A stretch of 64,000 nt of DNA from Avibacterium volantium (GCF_900635775.1 NZ_LR134167.1:715001-779000); one strand, 5' to 3'; shown: positions 51,278-61,674, counted from the first letter of the stretch. Notes: generated by a model not told the origin, from the sequence alone. A program made the numbers and translations.

Positions 51278-51397
51278 TGTATTCTCCATTGGTTTTCCTT
51301 TTCTATCAAAGGGTTATAAAAATTATAGTAAATTGAATTTAAACCATTGCTTTGCACTGAGTTAAGTTCAAGCCACTTGAAGGGTGAATTATATAAC

Positions 51398-51437
51398 AAA
51401 AGTGCGGTCATTTTTGTGAAAAAAACGACCGCACTTT
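51398..51437 (-). terminator. Dual-uptake-signal terminator after tig
   Basis: AAAAGTGCGGTC and GACCGCACTTT form a stem just downstream of tig and upstream of clpP. Weak read-through would let tig feed clpPX. Confidence 0.75.
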
Positions 51438-51459
51438 GAAATCAATGAGTTACAGCAAA

Positions 51460-52758
51460 TTATGCTTGTGGATTCATTACTTCATCAAATGATGCTGGTT
51501 TTTCAGTTACCTGTGCTTTCGCTAACACGGCATCAATGGCTTGATCTTCTAAAACAACGTTACGAATATTGTTCATTAATTCTTTGTTGTTTTTGTAGTA
51601 TTCCACCACTTCTGCTGGTTGTTCGTAAGCAGAAGCAATATCTTGAATCATTGCGTCAGCGCGTGCTTCGTCCGCTTTTAATTCATTTGATGCGATCACT
51701 TCAGAAAGCAATAAACCAACTTGAACGCGGCGTTTTGCTTGCTCTTCAAATAATTCGCGTGGTAATTGTGCCGCTTGTTGTGCATTGCCACCAAAACGTT
51801 GTGCTGCTTGTTGACGCAACACTTCAATTTCTTGCTCAACGGCTGCAGCTGGTACATCAATTGGGTTTTGTTCAATTAACCCTTCGATAACTTGATTTTT
51901 TACGCGTGCAGTTAAGGCATTTTTCAATTCACGTTGCATATTTTTCGCGATTTCTGCGCGTAAATCTGCCACAGTTTTGGTGTTCGGGCCGAATTTTGCC
52001 ACGAATTCATCTGTTAATTCAGGTAATATCATTACTTCTACTTTTTTCAAGGTAATCGCGAATTTCGCGGCTTTACCTTTTAAGTTTTCTGCGTGATATT
52101 CTTCTGGGAAAGTGACATCAATATCAAATTGATCACCGGCTTTGTGGCCAATGATACCTTCTTCAAAACCAGGGATCATTCTGCCTTGCCCCATCGCTAA
52201 TACGAAGTCTGTTGCTTTTCCGCCTTCAAATTCTTCGCCATCAACGGTTCCAACGAAATCAATAGTTACACGATCATCAGCTTTTGCTGGCTCTTGAGTT
52301 TCTTCCCAAGTTGCTTGTTGTTTGCGTAACACATCAACCATTTTGTCAATGTCTGTTTCGCTGATTTCAACAACAGGTTTTTCTACTTTGATTTGATCTA
52401 AACCTTTTAATTCTACTTCTGGATACACTTCAAAGGTTGCGGTGAAAACAAGATCTTTGCCAGCTTCAAACTGTTCAACGTTGAAAGTTGGACGACCAGC
52501 AAGATTCACTTTGCTATCTACAAGTACGTTGAAGAAGTGTTTTTGTAATAAATCACCTAACACATCTTGACGCACAGATGCACCAAAACGTTTTTCAATA
52601 ATATGTGGTGGTACTTTACCTTTACGGAAACCATCTACGCGTGCATTTTTTGCGACACGTTTTAATTCTTCACGCACCGCTTGATCTACGGTTTCAGCAG
52701 GAACGGTGATAGTTACACGACGCTCAAGACCTTGAGTTGTTTCAATATTAAATGACAT
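51460..52758 (-). CDS. tig: Trigger factor
   Basis: Ribosome-bound chaperone for nascent chains. The 432-residue protein has the ribosome-docking GFRKGKVP in the N-domain (about 43-50), a central FKBP-type prolyl isomerase domain (about 150-245, [19 protein letters not shown]), and a helical C-domain. Upstream neighbour of clpP-clpX, the usual order. Confidence 0.96.
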   Translation of the reverse strand: MSFNIETTQGLERRVTITVPAETVDQAVREELKRVAKNARVDGFRKGKVPPHIIEKRFGASVRQDVLGDLLQKHFFNVLVDSKVNLAGRPTFNVEQFEAGKDLVFTATFEVYPEVELKGLDQIKVEKPVVEISETDIDKMVDVLRKQQATWEETQEPAKADDRVTIDFVGTVDGEEFEGGKATDFVLAMGQGRMIPGFEEGIIGHKAGDQFDIDVTFPEEYHAENLKGKAAKFAITLKKVEVMILPELTDEFVAKFGPNTKTVADLRAEIAKNMQRELKNALTARVKNQVIEGLIEQNPIDVPAAAVEQEIEVLRQQAAQRFGGNAQQAAQLPRELFEEQAKRRVQVGLLLSEVIASNELKADEARADAMIQDIASAYEQPAEVVEYYKNNKELMNNIRNVVLEDQAIDAVLAKAQVTEKPASFDEVMNPQA

Positions 52759-52952
52759 TATGTTACCTCAAAATGAATTTGCACTCGGCGAACACTAACA
52801 CCGAACACGTTAGTAAAAAGTTAAAAAGACACCAAATTATAGCGATACAACGCTCGCCAGTCGAGATGTTGAGAAATAAAAAACCACAACTGGCTATTTT
52901 TTACGCTAAAAAAGAAAAGCCTTACAGAATAAGGCTTTTGCTATGCGATTAA

Positions 52953-53396
52953 TTAAAGTGATTTTGGTAAACGAATTTTCTGCCCCGGGAAGATCTTATC
53001 CGCATCTTTGATCACTTCTTTATTGGCTTCAACGATAGCGGTATATTTTGCCCCATTACCATAGGCTTTTTCTGCAATTTTCCAAAGCGTATCGCCTTTT
53101 TGGATCACATAAAATTCTTCATCAGTTGCTAGGCTTTCACCGTTTTCAATGGCTACACCATCGACATTCACTGAATTAATGCCTACCACGTTACCTGCCA
53201 TTAAAATCGCCTTTTCTAAGGCTTCCGCAGAGGCTGCATTCCCTTCAATTTTAGCCACGCCATCTTCCACTTTAACAGAAAGATTTTCCACCCCTGGGTT
53301 ATCTTCCGCAATGTGTTTTTCCACAGCTTCCGAGGCTTCTTCTTTTTTAGAGAAAAGTTTTCGACCAATATCGCCAACAAAATCAAATAAACCCAT
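52953..53396 (-). CDS. BON-LysM domain protein (Kbp/YgaU-like)
   Basis: A 147-residue cytoplasmic-looking protein without a signal peptide: a BON domain (about 25-95, ENLSVKVEDGVAKIEGNAASAEALEKAILMAGNVVG) and a C-terminal LysM domain (FYVIQKGDTLWKIAEKAYGNGAKY...FPGQKIRLP, about 97-145). This is the architecture of E. coli Kbp, a potassium-binding protein. I chose the ATG at 53396 with AGGAGC upstream. Confidence 0.85.
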   Translation of the reverse strand: MGLFDFVGDIGRKLFSKKEEASEAVEKHIAEDNPGVENLSVKVEDGVAKIEGNAASAEALEKAILMAGNVVGINSVNVDGVAIENGESLATDEEFYVIQKGDTLWKIAEKAYGNGAKYTAIVEANKEVIKDADKIFPGQKIRLPKSL

Positions 53397-53585
53397 TTTT
53401 AGCTCCTTATTTATAAAACATTGAGTTAGGTTGCTAAGCCTACCCAATTCATCTTCATAAGTCTATATGCCTTCTGTAAATAATCTTGATCTTTACATTA
53501 ATTGAAAATTCTCCGCAAAAAAGCACCGCACTTTTCTTTCTTTTATACTAAAATAGCCGCCAATTTTAGTAACTGAGGAAAAATT

Positions 53586-54416
53586 ATGCGTTGGCAAGGT
53601 CGTAGAGAAAGTTCCAATGTGGAAGACAGAAGAAGTGCAAGAGGCGGTTTTGGTGGCGGTAAAAAAACGGGCGTGCTTGGTTTTATTATTTTACTGGTTG
53701 GTGCTTATTATGGTGTTGATTTATCAGGGATTGTCGGCACACCTGATTTTGGCAGCCAAGCTAACCATACGGTAAGTAGCCAAGAAGAACAAGAGCTAAA
53801 TAGCCTTTCTCGGGTGGTATTAGCGGATACAGAAACCGTGTGGGGAAACTATTTCGCGCAACAAAATCAGCGTTATGCCCCGCCTATTATGGTGCTGTAC
53901 AATGGCGCAACTTCCACCGCCTGTGGCACAGGACAATCTGCAATGGGGCCGTTCTACTGCCCCAACGATCATCGTGTTTATCTGGATCTGTCTTTTTATA
54001 GTGATATGAAACATCAACTCGGTGCAGAAGGGGAATCTGCTTTTGCCTATGTGATCGCTCACGAAGTAGGACACCATATTCAAAACTTGCTTGGTATTTT
54101 GCCTAAAGTCCACCGCGCGCAACAAAGCCTTAACCAAGCACAAGCCAATCAGCTTTCGGTTAAATTAGAATTGCAGGCAGATTGTTTTGCCGGTGTGTGG
54201 GCTAATCAAGCGGCAAAAACTGGCTTATTTGAAACGGGCGATTTAGAAAAAGCCTTCCGCGCTGCTGAAGCGGTTGGAGACGATCGCTTACAAAAACGCT
54301 CGCAAGGCTATGCCGTGCCAGACAGCTTTACCCACGGTACGTCTGCACAGCGTTTAACTTGGTTCAAACGTGGTTTACAAACTGGTGAGCCAAGCCAATG
54401 TAACACCTTTAACTAA
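53586..54416 (+). CDS. ypfJ: Neutral zinc metallopeptidase (YpfJ family)
   Basis: A 276-residue protein with a Gly/Arg-rich cytoplasmic start (GGFGGGKK), one membrane anchor (about 28-46), and an extracytoplasmic zincin-like domain with HEVGHHIQN (about 156-164) and a downstream ELQADCFAGVWA that supplies the third ligand. Catalytic residues are conserved; the natural substrate is unknown. Confidence 0.88.
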   Translation: MRWQGRRESSNVEDRRSARGGFGGGKKTGVLGFIILLVGAYYGVDLSGIVGTPDFGSQANHTVSSQEEQELNSLSRVVLADTETVWGNYFAQQNQRYAPPIMVLYNGATSTACGTGQSAMGPFYCPNDHRVYLDLSFYSDMKHQLGAEGESAFAYVIAHEVGHHIQNLLGILPKVHRAQQSLNQAQANQLSVKLELQADCFAGVWANQAAKTGLFETGDLEKAFRAAEAVGDDRLQKRSQGYAVPDSFTHGTSAQRLTWFKRGLQTGEPSQCNTFN

Positions 54417-54428
54417 CGGTGAAAGATA

Positions 54429-54470
54429 AAGTGCGGTGAAAAACTCGGAAATTTTCCACCGCACTTCTGT
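54429..54470 (+). terminator. Dual-uptake-signal terminator after ypfJ
   Basis: AAGTGCGGTGAAAA and TTTTCCACCGCACTT form an inverted pair followed by a T-rich stretch. Confidence 0.75.
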
Positions 54471-54475
54471 TTTAT

Positions 54476-54507
54476 AAAAAAATCGCTTATCCCGAAAGAT
54501 AAGCAAT
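54476..54507 (-). terminator. Terminator of the pirin gene
   Basis: GCTTATC-CCGAAA-GATAAGC with a seven-T run on the minus strand, just past the pirin stop. Confidence 0.75.
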
Positions 54508-54523
54508 TTTATGTTTTAAGCCC

Positions 54524-55243
54524 TTATTGTGGTAATTCCATTGGCACTTCCATTAACAGAATTTCTGTGTCGGAATCTGCCACCACATCGAAACTTTCGG
54601 TATCCCAAACACCTAAACCATCACGGCTTGATAGCGGTTTTCCTGCAATTGTCGCGTTGCCTTTTAATACGAAAGCATACACGCCATTGCCTGCTTTATG
54701 AAGGTTATAAGTTTTGCTCGTACCTTGATCAAATTTCGCAAGAGAGAACCACGCATCTTGGTGAATCCACACGCCTTCATCATCGGCATTCGGTGAAAGA
54801 ATTTGTTGGAAATCATTGCGTTTTTCCCCTTCAGCAATGCTAATTTGCTGATAACGTGGTGTCACATTACGTTGATTTGGAAACACCCAAATTTGTAAAA
54901 ATTGCACTGGTGTATCCGCATTTGGGTTCATTTCGCTGTGCGTAATGCCTGTGCCGGCTGACATTACTTGAATATCACCTTGGCGAATCACACTGCCGTT
55001 GCCCATATTGTCTTTGTGCGCTAAATCACCACTTAATGGGATAGAAATAATTTCCATATTGTCGTGTGGGTGTGTGCCAAAGCCCATTCCCCCTTCAACA
55101 TAATCATCATTGATCACACGCAATGCACCAAAATGGATACGCGCTGGATCATAATAATTGGCAAAGCTAAAGGTATGGCGGCTTTTTAACCAACCGTGAT
55201 TTGCATTACCACGGCTATCTGCTGAATGAAATACTGTATTCAT
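54524..55243 (-). CDS. Pirin family protein (YhhW-like bicupin)
   Basis: A 239-residue pirin: N-terminal cupin with the metal ligands in FGTHPHDNMEIISIPLSGDLAHKDNMG and SAGTGITHSEMNP (His/His/His/Glu set, about 55-105), then a second cupin fold. E. coli YhhW acts on quercetin in vitro; the physiological role is unknown. A single gene with its own terminator. Confidence 0.88.
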   Translation of the reverse strand: MNTVFHSADSRGNANHGWLKSRHTFSFANYYDPARIHFGALRVINDDYVEGGMGFGTHPHDNMEIISIPLSGDLAHKDNMGNGSVIRQGDIQVMSAGTGITHSEMNPNADTPVQFLQIWVFPNQRNVTPRYQQISIAEGEKRNDFQQILSPNADDEGVWIHQDAWFSLAKFDQGTSKTYNLHKAGNGVYAFVLKGNATIAGKPLSSRDGLGVWDTESFDVVADSDTEILLMEVPMELPQ

Positions 55244-55393
55244 ATTTACGCTCCTAATTCTGTTTAATTAATTTGTTTTACGGGGTGTATTTTACGCCGC
55301 AGAATTGGGAGATAAAGCCCTCTTTCGTGAATACATTTTTTCTTATTAGTAAACAATAAAGCAAAAAACCTTTGCTTTTATAAATAAAATGGC

Positions 55394-55430
55394 AAAAAAA
55401 GTGCGGTATTTTCCACCGCATTTTTCTTTT
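55394..55430 (-). terminator. Uptake-signal terminator after the membrane protein gene
   Basis: AAAAAAGTGCGGT and ACCGCATTTTTC pair with a one-base bulge; the minus strand ends in seven T residues. Confidence 0.7.
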
Positions 55431-55441
55431 AAGGAAGGAAA

Positions 55442-56176
55442 TTATTTTGCTGCCATACCCGCCACAATATGGCAAATATCCCCTTTGTTACCGTAATGAC
55501 AAGGCATTAAATAGAAATCCTTACCGCCCTTTTCATAACTTTTACCTAAAATCAGGCTGTTACAGTTCTTGGCTAGGATAAAATACTGCTCGGCATTAAT
55601 GTCTAGCTTATGATACATCTCTTTGTTAAAAGGGCGCAGGTAACCCACAAGACAAGCAAGGATCACAAAGTAAAAATAAATCACCACCATTGTCGGCACG
55701 ATGTTGATTTGTTTTGTGGTGAGAAATTGCCATAGCATACAGATGTTGTAACGGGTGAAAAAACGGCATAGTAGCAGGCTGATGATGAGCAGCCCAGCAA
55801 GATAAATTAATAAGCTATAAAGTGTGAACACTTTAATCAGCACGGTAATTTCTAAAAATAATGGGAAGCTTAAAATGAAGCAAGTTAGCAACGTGCGAAC
55901 AAAGTTAAAAGGCGATGATGAGAGTTTCGCTTTTAATAAAATCAATAGCTTAATCCCTAAAACATAGGTCAGCAGCATAAACGCAGATACGCCTAGAACG
56001 TGGAATAAACTGCGTGCAATATCCGATCTTCCCACTTCAACAATATCCCAAGGATAGCCATAATACCAAGCCAATCCCCAGTTATAACAATAAGCCACCG
56101 ACCAGCCAACCAGCACGAGAAAGCCGAGTAAAATAGAAGAATTGAGTAATTGAGCAAAAGAAATACGTTCGTTCAT
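55442..56176 (-). CDS. Membrane protein of unknown function
   Basis: A 244-residue protein with about five hydrophobic helices (roughly 10-30, 55-75, 90-112, 115-138, 160-180) and a soluble C-terminus containing Cys residues and HYGNKGDICHIVAG. I do not recognise a family. It stands alone between the pirin and adhE genes, with its own terminator. AT-rich in the helices, otherwise unremarkable. Confidence 0.65.
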   Translation of the reverse strand: MNERISFAQLLNSSILLGFLVLVGWSVAYCYNWGLAWYYGYPWDIVEVGRSDIARSLFHVLGVSAFMLLTYVLGIKLLILLKAKLSSSPFNFVRTLLTCFILSFPLFLEITVLIKVFTLYSLLIYLAGLLIISLLLCRFFTRYNICMLWQFLTTKQINIVPTMVVIYFYFVILACLVGYLRPFNKEMYHKLDINAEQYFILAKNCNSLILGKSYEKGGKDFYLMPCHYGNKGDICHIVAGMAAK

Positions 56177-56353
56177 ACTTAACCTCTATAAATAGGAATA
56201 ATTATCAACTACACAGATTTTAAGCGATTTTTTTCACCTTTTAAATTAATTCCACTTTGCTTTGCTGATGGTTGGATCTCTTTAAAAAATAAGGCAATTT
56301 TGCCATTTGTTAAAATGGAGTTAAATGCTTGTAAAATAAGCGTATTTTTGCCA

Positions 56354-56369
56354 TTTGATCTAGATCACA
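56354..56369. promoter_or_regulatory. Overlapping FNR and CRP box upstream of adhE
   Basis: TTGAT-CTAG-ATCAC (56355-56368) matches the FNR consensus at nine of ten positions; the overlapping TTTGA-TCTAGA-TCACA matches CRP at eight or nine. adhE is a fermentation gene induced without oxygen, so an FNR site fits. Confidence 0.6.
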
Positions 56370-56472
56370 GTTTACTCTTTTAATGCAAAATTGTTTACGC
56401 TCTTATCCCTCCAAGTAGGTATAATTTTTCGCAGAAAAAAATTATCAATTTAAAACTTTAGGAGAAATCATT

Positions 56473-59097
56473 ATGAGTAACGTGGTTGAAAACACAATTA
56501 GCCCAGCTCAAGCAGAAGTGAACGCCTTGGTGGAAAAAGGCTTGGTTGCCTTAGAAGAATTCCGCCAGCTCAACCAAGAACAGGTTGATTACATTGTGGC
56601 GAAAGCCTCGGTGGCGGCGCTCGATCAGCACGGTGTGCTTGCGATGCACGCTTATGAAGAAACGGGGCGCGGTGTGTTTGAAGATAAAGCAACGAAAAAT
56701 TTATTTGCCTGCGAATATGTGGTGAATAATATGCGAAATCTCAAAACCGTTGGGGTGATTAGTGAAGATGATGTAACAGGCATTACCGAAATTGCCGACC
56801 CGGTTGGGGTAATTTGCGGTATCACGCCGACCACTAATCCAACTTCCACCACCATCTTCAAAGCCCTTATCGCCCTTAAAACTCGTAACCCAATCGTTTT
56901 TGCTTTCCACCCTTCTGCACAACAATCTTCCGCTCACGCAGCGCGCATTGTTTATGATGCTGCGGTGGCAGCAGGTGCACCAAAAAATTGTGTGCAATGG
57001 ATTGAAGCCCCATCAATGGAAGGCACGTCAGCCTTAATGAAACACCCTGGTATCGCAACTATTTTAGCCACAGGCGGTAACGCAATGGTTGAAGCGGCTT
57101 ATTCTTGCGGTAAACCCGCCCTTGGCGTAGGGGCAGGAAATGTGCCAGCCTATGTAGAAAAAAGCGCCGATCTTCAACAAGCAGTACACGATATTGTGAT
57201 GTCTAAAGCCTTTGATAACGGAATGATTTGTGCTTCTGAACAAGCGGCGATTGTTGATGCGGAAATCTATGACGATTTCATTAAAGAAATGAAATCTTAT
57301 GGTGTTTACCTAGTCAATAAAAAAGAAAAAGCGATGTTGGAAGAATTTATGTTCGGCGCGAAAACGAACAGCGCAAACTGTGCAGGGGCAAAATTAAACG
57401 CCAACGTAGTGGGTAAACCTGCCCATTGGATTGCGCAACAAGCTGGTTTTGAAGTGCCAGAAAAAACCAATATTCTTTTAGCTGAATGTAAAGAAGTTGG
57501 GACAAAAGAACCACTCACCCGTGAAAAACTTTCCCCAGTGCTAGCCTTGCTTAAATCCCATTCCCGTGAAGAAGGGGTGAAACTTGCCGAACAAATGGTG
57601 GAATTTAACGGTTTAGGCCATTCTGCAGCCATTCACACCAAAGACGCAGCCCTTGCCAAAGAATTTGGCGAGCGTGTGAAAGCCATTCGTGTGATTTGGA
57701 ATTCACCGTCCACTTTCGGTGGTATCGGGGACGTTTATAACTCCTTCTTGCCATCTTTAACCCTTGGTTGTGGCTCTTACGGCAAAAACTCCGTAGGCAA
57801 CAACGTCAGTGCGGTGAATTTATTAAATATTAAACGAGTGGGCAGACGGAGAAATAATATGCAATGGTTTAAAGTGCCTTCAAAAATCTATTTTGAACGG
57901 GATTCAATCCAATATTTACAATCAATGAAAGGAATGGAACGCGTGGTGATCATCACCGACCGCACAATGGTAGATTTAGGCTTTGTAGAAAAAATTGCGA
58001 AACAAATCACCGCACGCGGCAATCACGTTACCTATCAATTATTCGCCGATGTTGAGCCAGATCCAAGCATTGAAACCGTACGCCGTGGGGTTGAGCTAAT
58101 CCGTAGCTACAAACCAGACACCATTATTGCCCTAGGTGGTGGCTCATCAATGGACGCGGCGAAAGTAATGTGGTTATTCTATGAACAACCTGAAGTGGAT
58201 TTCCGCGATCTCGTACAAAAATTTATGGATATCCGTAAACGCGCGTTCAAATTCCCACAATTAGGACGCAAAGCCCGTTTTATTGGTATTCCAACCACTT
58301 CAGGTACAGGTTCTGAAGTAACACCATTTGCGGTGATCACCGAGGGGGATAAAAAATATCCAATCGCCGATTACTCACTCACCCCAACCGTTGCAATTGT
58401 AGATCCTGCTTTAGTAATGACAGTTCCTGCACACGTTGCCGCAGATACAGGGTTAGATGTGCTTACACACGCAACAGAAGCCTATGTTTCCGTGCTTGCT
58501 AACGACTTCACTGACGGCTTAGCCTTACAAGCCATCAAATTGGTCTTTGAAAACCTTGAGCGTTCAGTGAAAGAAAAAGATCCTGAAGCGCGCGAAAAAA
58601 TGCACAATGCATCAACAATGGCGGGAATGGCATTCGCCAATGCGTTCTTAGGAATGAACCATTCTCTCGCCCACAAAATTGGTGGCCGTTTCCACACACC
58701 ACACGGACGTACCAATGCGATTTTAATGCCGCACGTTATTCGTTATAACGGCACACGTCCGCAAAAAGTGGCAACTTGGCCGAAATACAATCATTACAAA
58801 GCAGATGTGAAATACCAAGAAATCGCGCGTATGCTCGGCTTACCTTGCGCAACCCCAGAAGAAGGCGTGAAATCTTTCGCCCAAGCTTGTTATGATTTAG
58901 CCGCTAGCGTAGGAATTCAAATGTCCTTCAAAGAACAAGGCATTGATGAGCAAACTTGGCTTGACGCACGCCGTGATATTGCCTTGCTTGCCTTTGAAGA
59001 CCAATGCTCACCGGCGAACCCACGCTTGCCATTAGTGGAAGATATGGAAGTTATTTTAACCAATGCTTATTATGGCTATGAAGCAAGCCAGTATTAA
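56473..59097 (+). CDS. adhE: Bifunctional acetaldehyde-CoA / alcohol dehydrogenase AdhE
   Basis: Reduces acetyl-CoA via acetaldehyde to ethanol during fermentation, regenerating two NAD+. The 874-residue protein fuses an aldehyde dehydrogenase domain (about 1-440; catalytic Cys in FDNGMICASEQAA, about 250) and an iron-dependent alcohol dehydrogenase domain (about 450-870; GGGSSMDAAKVMW, and iron ligands in DTGLDVLTHATEAYVS and GMNHSLAHKIGGRFHTPHGRTNA). Full length. AGGAGAAA precedes the ATG. Confidence 0.97.
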   Translation: MSNVVENTISPAQAEVNALVEKGLVALEEFRQLNQEQVDYIVAKASVAALDQHGVLAMHAYEETGRGVFEDKATKNLFACEYVVNNMRNLKTVGVISEDDVTGITEIADPVGVICGITPTTNPTSTTIFKALIALKTRNPIVFAFHPSAQQSSAHAARIVYDAAVAAGAPKNCVQWIEAPSMEGTSALMKHPGIATILATGGNAMVEAAYSCGKPALGVGAGNVPAYVEKSADLQQAVHDIVMSKAFDNGMICASEQAAIVDAEIYDDFIKEMKSYGVYLVNKKEKAMLEEFMFGAKTNSANCAGAKLNANVVGKPAHWIAQQAGFEVPEKTNILLAECKEVGTKEPLTREKLSPVLALLKSHSREEGVKLAEQMVEFNGLGHSAAIHTKDAALAKEFGERVKAIRVIWNSPSTFGGIGDVYNSFLPSLTLGCGSYGKNSVGNNVSAVNLLNIKRVGRRRNNMQWFKVPSKIYFERDSIQYLQSMKGMERVVIITDRTMVDLGFVEKIAKQITARGNHVTYQLFADVEPDPSIETVRRGVELIRSYKPDTIIALGGGSSMDAAKVMWLFYEQPEVDFRDLVQKFMDIRKRAFKFPQLGRKARFIGIPTTSGTGSEVTPFAVITEGDKKYPIADYSLTPTVAIVDPALVMTVPAHVAADTGLDVLTHATEAYVSVLANDFTDGLALQAIKLVFENLERSVKEKDPEAREKMHNASTMAGMAFANAFLGMNHSLAHKIGGRFHTPHGRTNAILMPHVIRYNGTRPQKVATWPKYNHYKADVKYQEIARMLGLPCATPEEGVKSFAQACYDLAASVGIQMSFKEQGIDEQTWLDARRDIALLAFEDQCSPANPRLPLVEDMEVILTNAYYGYEASQY

Positions 59098-59109
59098 TTG
59101 GTAAAAATA

Positions 59110-59147
59110 AAAAACCACCGTTTTAAAAGAGCGGTGGTTTTTTTATT
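59110..59147 (+). terminator. Terminator of adhE
   Basis: AAAAACCACCG and CGGTGGTTTTT form an 11-bp stem with a following T-run, 12 bp past the stop. Confidence 0.9.
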
Positions 59148-59563
59148 AGAAAGTATTTTAATAATCCGTTGATATTTTAATTGTACTTGATAAAATTTTT
59201 ATAGTTAATTGAACGGTAAGAAATTTTGTCATATCAGGTATAACAAAAGAGTTAGGCATTTTAAAACCGCTTTTTTGAGAATTTATCTGACACGAACAGG
59301 CTTTTTGTCTTCCGTCAGCCAAAAAGAAAAGGTCAAAAATGGCAAGGATTATGACAAACAAATACTTGAACAAGTATTTGGTGTATCACGATTTTTTAAA
59401 TTTCGTCAAAGATACATCGGCAAATAAAAAGCAGTTTTGCTAGATTTTATTCGCAAAACCATATGTACAGTCGGGCGATCAGACGTGGCTACACGCCCTT
59501 TTATTCTAATACAATCTACAATAAATTGTTATGCTGCCACAGCCAATTAAATAAGGATTTTAA
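59148..59563. other. Intergenic region between adhE and mod
   Basis: I see no convincing gene. A 72-codon frame (59209-59427) has no known domain and a poor start. At 59473-59499 the sequence can fold as GGG/CCC around CGTG-GCTA-CACG and runs into TTTTATT, a terminator- or attenuator-like element about 60 bp before mod. Confidence 0.45.
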
Positions 59564-61674
59564 ATGATGAGTAATATGATTCAAGACGAACTACATCAAG
59601 CCCTAAAATCACAGCCAGAATATTGGGCAGACGAAAACCAAACCACACTCAATAAACCTAAGCTGATTGATGCAGCGGAAAAAACCGACCCTGTCATTAT
59701 CGGATTATTGTTGCAAAACGAAACGTTGAAACGTCATTTTTTTACTAAAATTGGCGGGGCGTGGGTGTTTAAAATGCAGGAGTTTCGTTTTTTCTTGGAC
59801 AAACACAGCGTAAACAACTCTTACACCCGATTTGCCAACCGCATTGGCTTAACGGATGGTAAACGTTTTTTAAAAGACAGCAGCGATATTGTGTTGGACT
59901 TTCCCTTTAAAGATTGTGTGTTGAATGGCGGGCAAAGCAGCGAAGAAGGCGAAGAAGTTTATTTCAAACGCAACAATAGCCAGCCAGCCAATTATACACT
60001 AAATTAACACGAAAAAGACAAGAAATCTTTTTTAATCAAATTCTTGCATTTGATGAAATTGATCGTTTATTAGATGCCAAAGCCTTTTCAAATTTTGCAC
60101 GCTACACTAAAGACGGTAAACAACCTGTAAAAGAAATCAAACGCCGTGCCGATGGCACACCTACTGAAAATCTGATTATTAAAGGCAATAATTTGATTGC
60201 ACTTCATTCACTTGCTACGCAGTTTCGTGGCAAAGTGAAGCTGATTTATATCGATCCCCCCTACAACACAGGCAACGATGGTTTTAAATATAACGATAAA
60301 TTCAACCATTCTACTTGGCTAACTTTTATGAAAAATAGGCTAGAAGTCGCTCGGGAATTATTGGCTGATGATGGTGTGATTTTTGTGCAATGTGATGATA
60401 ATGAGCAGGCTTATTTAAAAGTTTTAATGGATGAAATTTTTGGTAGAGAAAATAGTAAAGTTACATTATATGTTCAAGTAAGATTTGCTAATAAGACATT
60501 AAATGAAGATAACGATTATCAGAAAATAATTGAACATATTTTTGTATATTCCAATACAAATTATAGACCTAATAAAGATAAAATTGAATATTCATATGAT
60601 TCTTTCTGTTATGAAATTAAGGAATTAGAAAAAGGTAAAACTGAAATTATTGGTGGTAGAGAAGTTATTATTTTTAAACCGCATCAATATAGAATAGATA
60701 AAGTTAAACCACATAAAAATGCCTTAAAAGAAACATGGGCAACGGGTTCATTAGTTAAACAAGGTGGTTCAGCAGCTGAATTTTTACATTTATATCTTAA
60801 AGAACGTAAAGATAAAGATGGATTAGGTGTTTTATATAAAGTGATTGGAATGGGAACAAAAGGAGATGGTTTAGGATACAGATATATTACGGGTCCCAAA
60901 CAAGCAACAGCTATAAATGGTAAATTTTATACAGGAATCCCTATTGAAAAACAATGTTCTAATGAAAATGCAAAGACCATTCCAATAAAAAATTTATTAA
61001 AAGATGAAGATATCTATATAGATAATTTTTGGGATTACAAAGATAGTTTTGGAAATTGTAGAACCCAAGGCGGAGTGGCTTTTAATGGTGGGAAAAAACC
61101 AGAACAATTACTAAAAAGAATTATTGAAATAGCAACCAATGAATCCGACATCATCCTAGACTACCATTTAGGCAGCGGCACAACCGCCGCTGTTGCCCAT
61201 AAAATGAACCGTCAATATATCGGCATTGAGCAAATGAATTATATCGAAACACTTGCTGTTGAGCGTATAAAAAAAGTGATTGATGGCGAACAAGGCGGTA
61301 TTTCTAAAGCCGTCAATTGGCAAGGCGGAGGCGAATTCGTGTATGCGGAAATCGCACCATTTAACGAAACGGCAAAACAACAGATTTTGGCTTGTGAAGA
61401 TTCAGACGGCATCAAAGCTTTGTTTGATGAGTTGTGTAATAAATATTTCTTGAAATACAACGTCAGCGTAGCGGAGTTTACTAATATTTTGCAAGAGCCT
61501 GAATTTGCACAATTATCACTTGATGAACAAAAACAAATGATATTGGAAATGTTGGATTTAAATCAAATGTATGTATCGTATTCTGAAATGAATGATGAAC
61601 AATACAAAGACAGCTTGAGCGATGAAGATAAAGCATTGAATAAGCAATTTTATCAAGACGGAGATAAAGAATGA
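59564..61674 (+). pseudogene. mod: Type III DNA methyltransferase Mod, phase-OFF at AGCC repeat
   Basis: Adenine methyltransferase and recognition subunit of a type III restriction-modification system. The N-terminal part (59564-60007, 147 residues) runs through EEVYFKRNNSQPA and stops soon after three AGCC repeats (59978-59989). The rest is open in another frame from 59989 to 61674 and carries YIDPPYNTGNDGF (DPPY catalytic motif) and LDYHLGSGTTAAVAH (SAM-binding). A fourth AGCC unit would join them into about 704 residues. The middle (about 60450-61130) is very AT-rich: the target recognition domain. The res start overlaps the mod stop (ATGA). AGCC or AGTC repeats switch modA in Haemophilus and Neisseria, so this is best read as an OFF allele. 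Confidence 0.85.
59978..59989 (+). repeat. AGCC tetranucleotide repeat (3 copies) inside mod
   Basis: Three perfect AGCC units in frame encode SQPA and then lead into a stop. Four, seven or ten copies would keep the mod frame open; three do not. The tract is much shorter than those of highly switching alleles. Confidence 0.9.

Noticed and set aside
59209..59427. A 72-codon frame between adhE and mod.
   Set aside because: No recognisable domain, unconvincing start, and an equally long frame on the opposite strand over the same bases; likely chance or an unrecognisable remnant.
59978..60007. Reading mod as two separate real genes.
   Set aside because: The two parts join into one Mod protein with a single AGCC unit added, and the first part alone has no catalytic motif.
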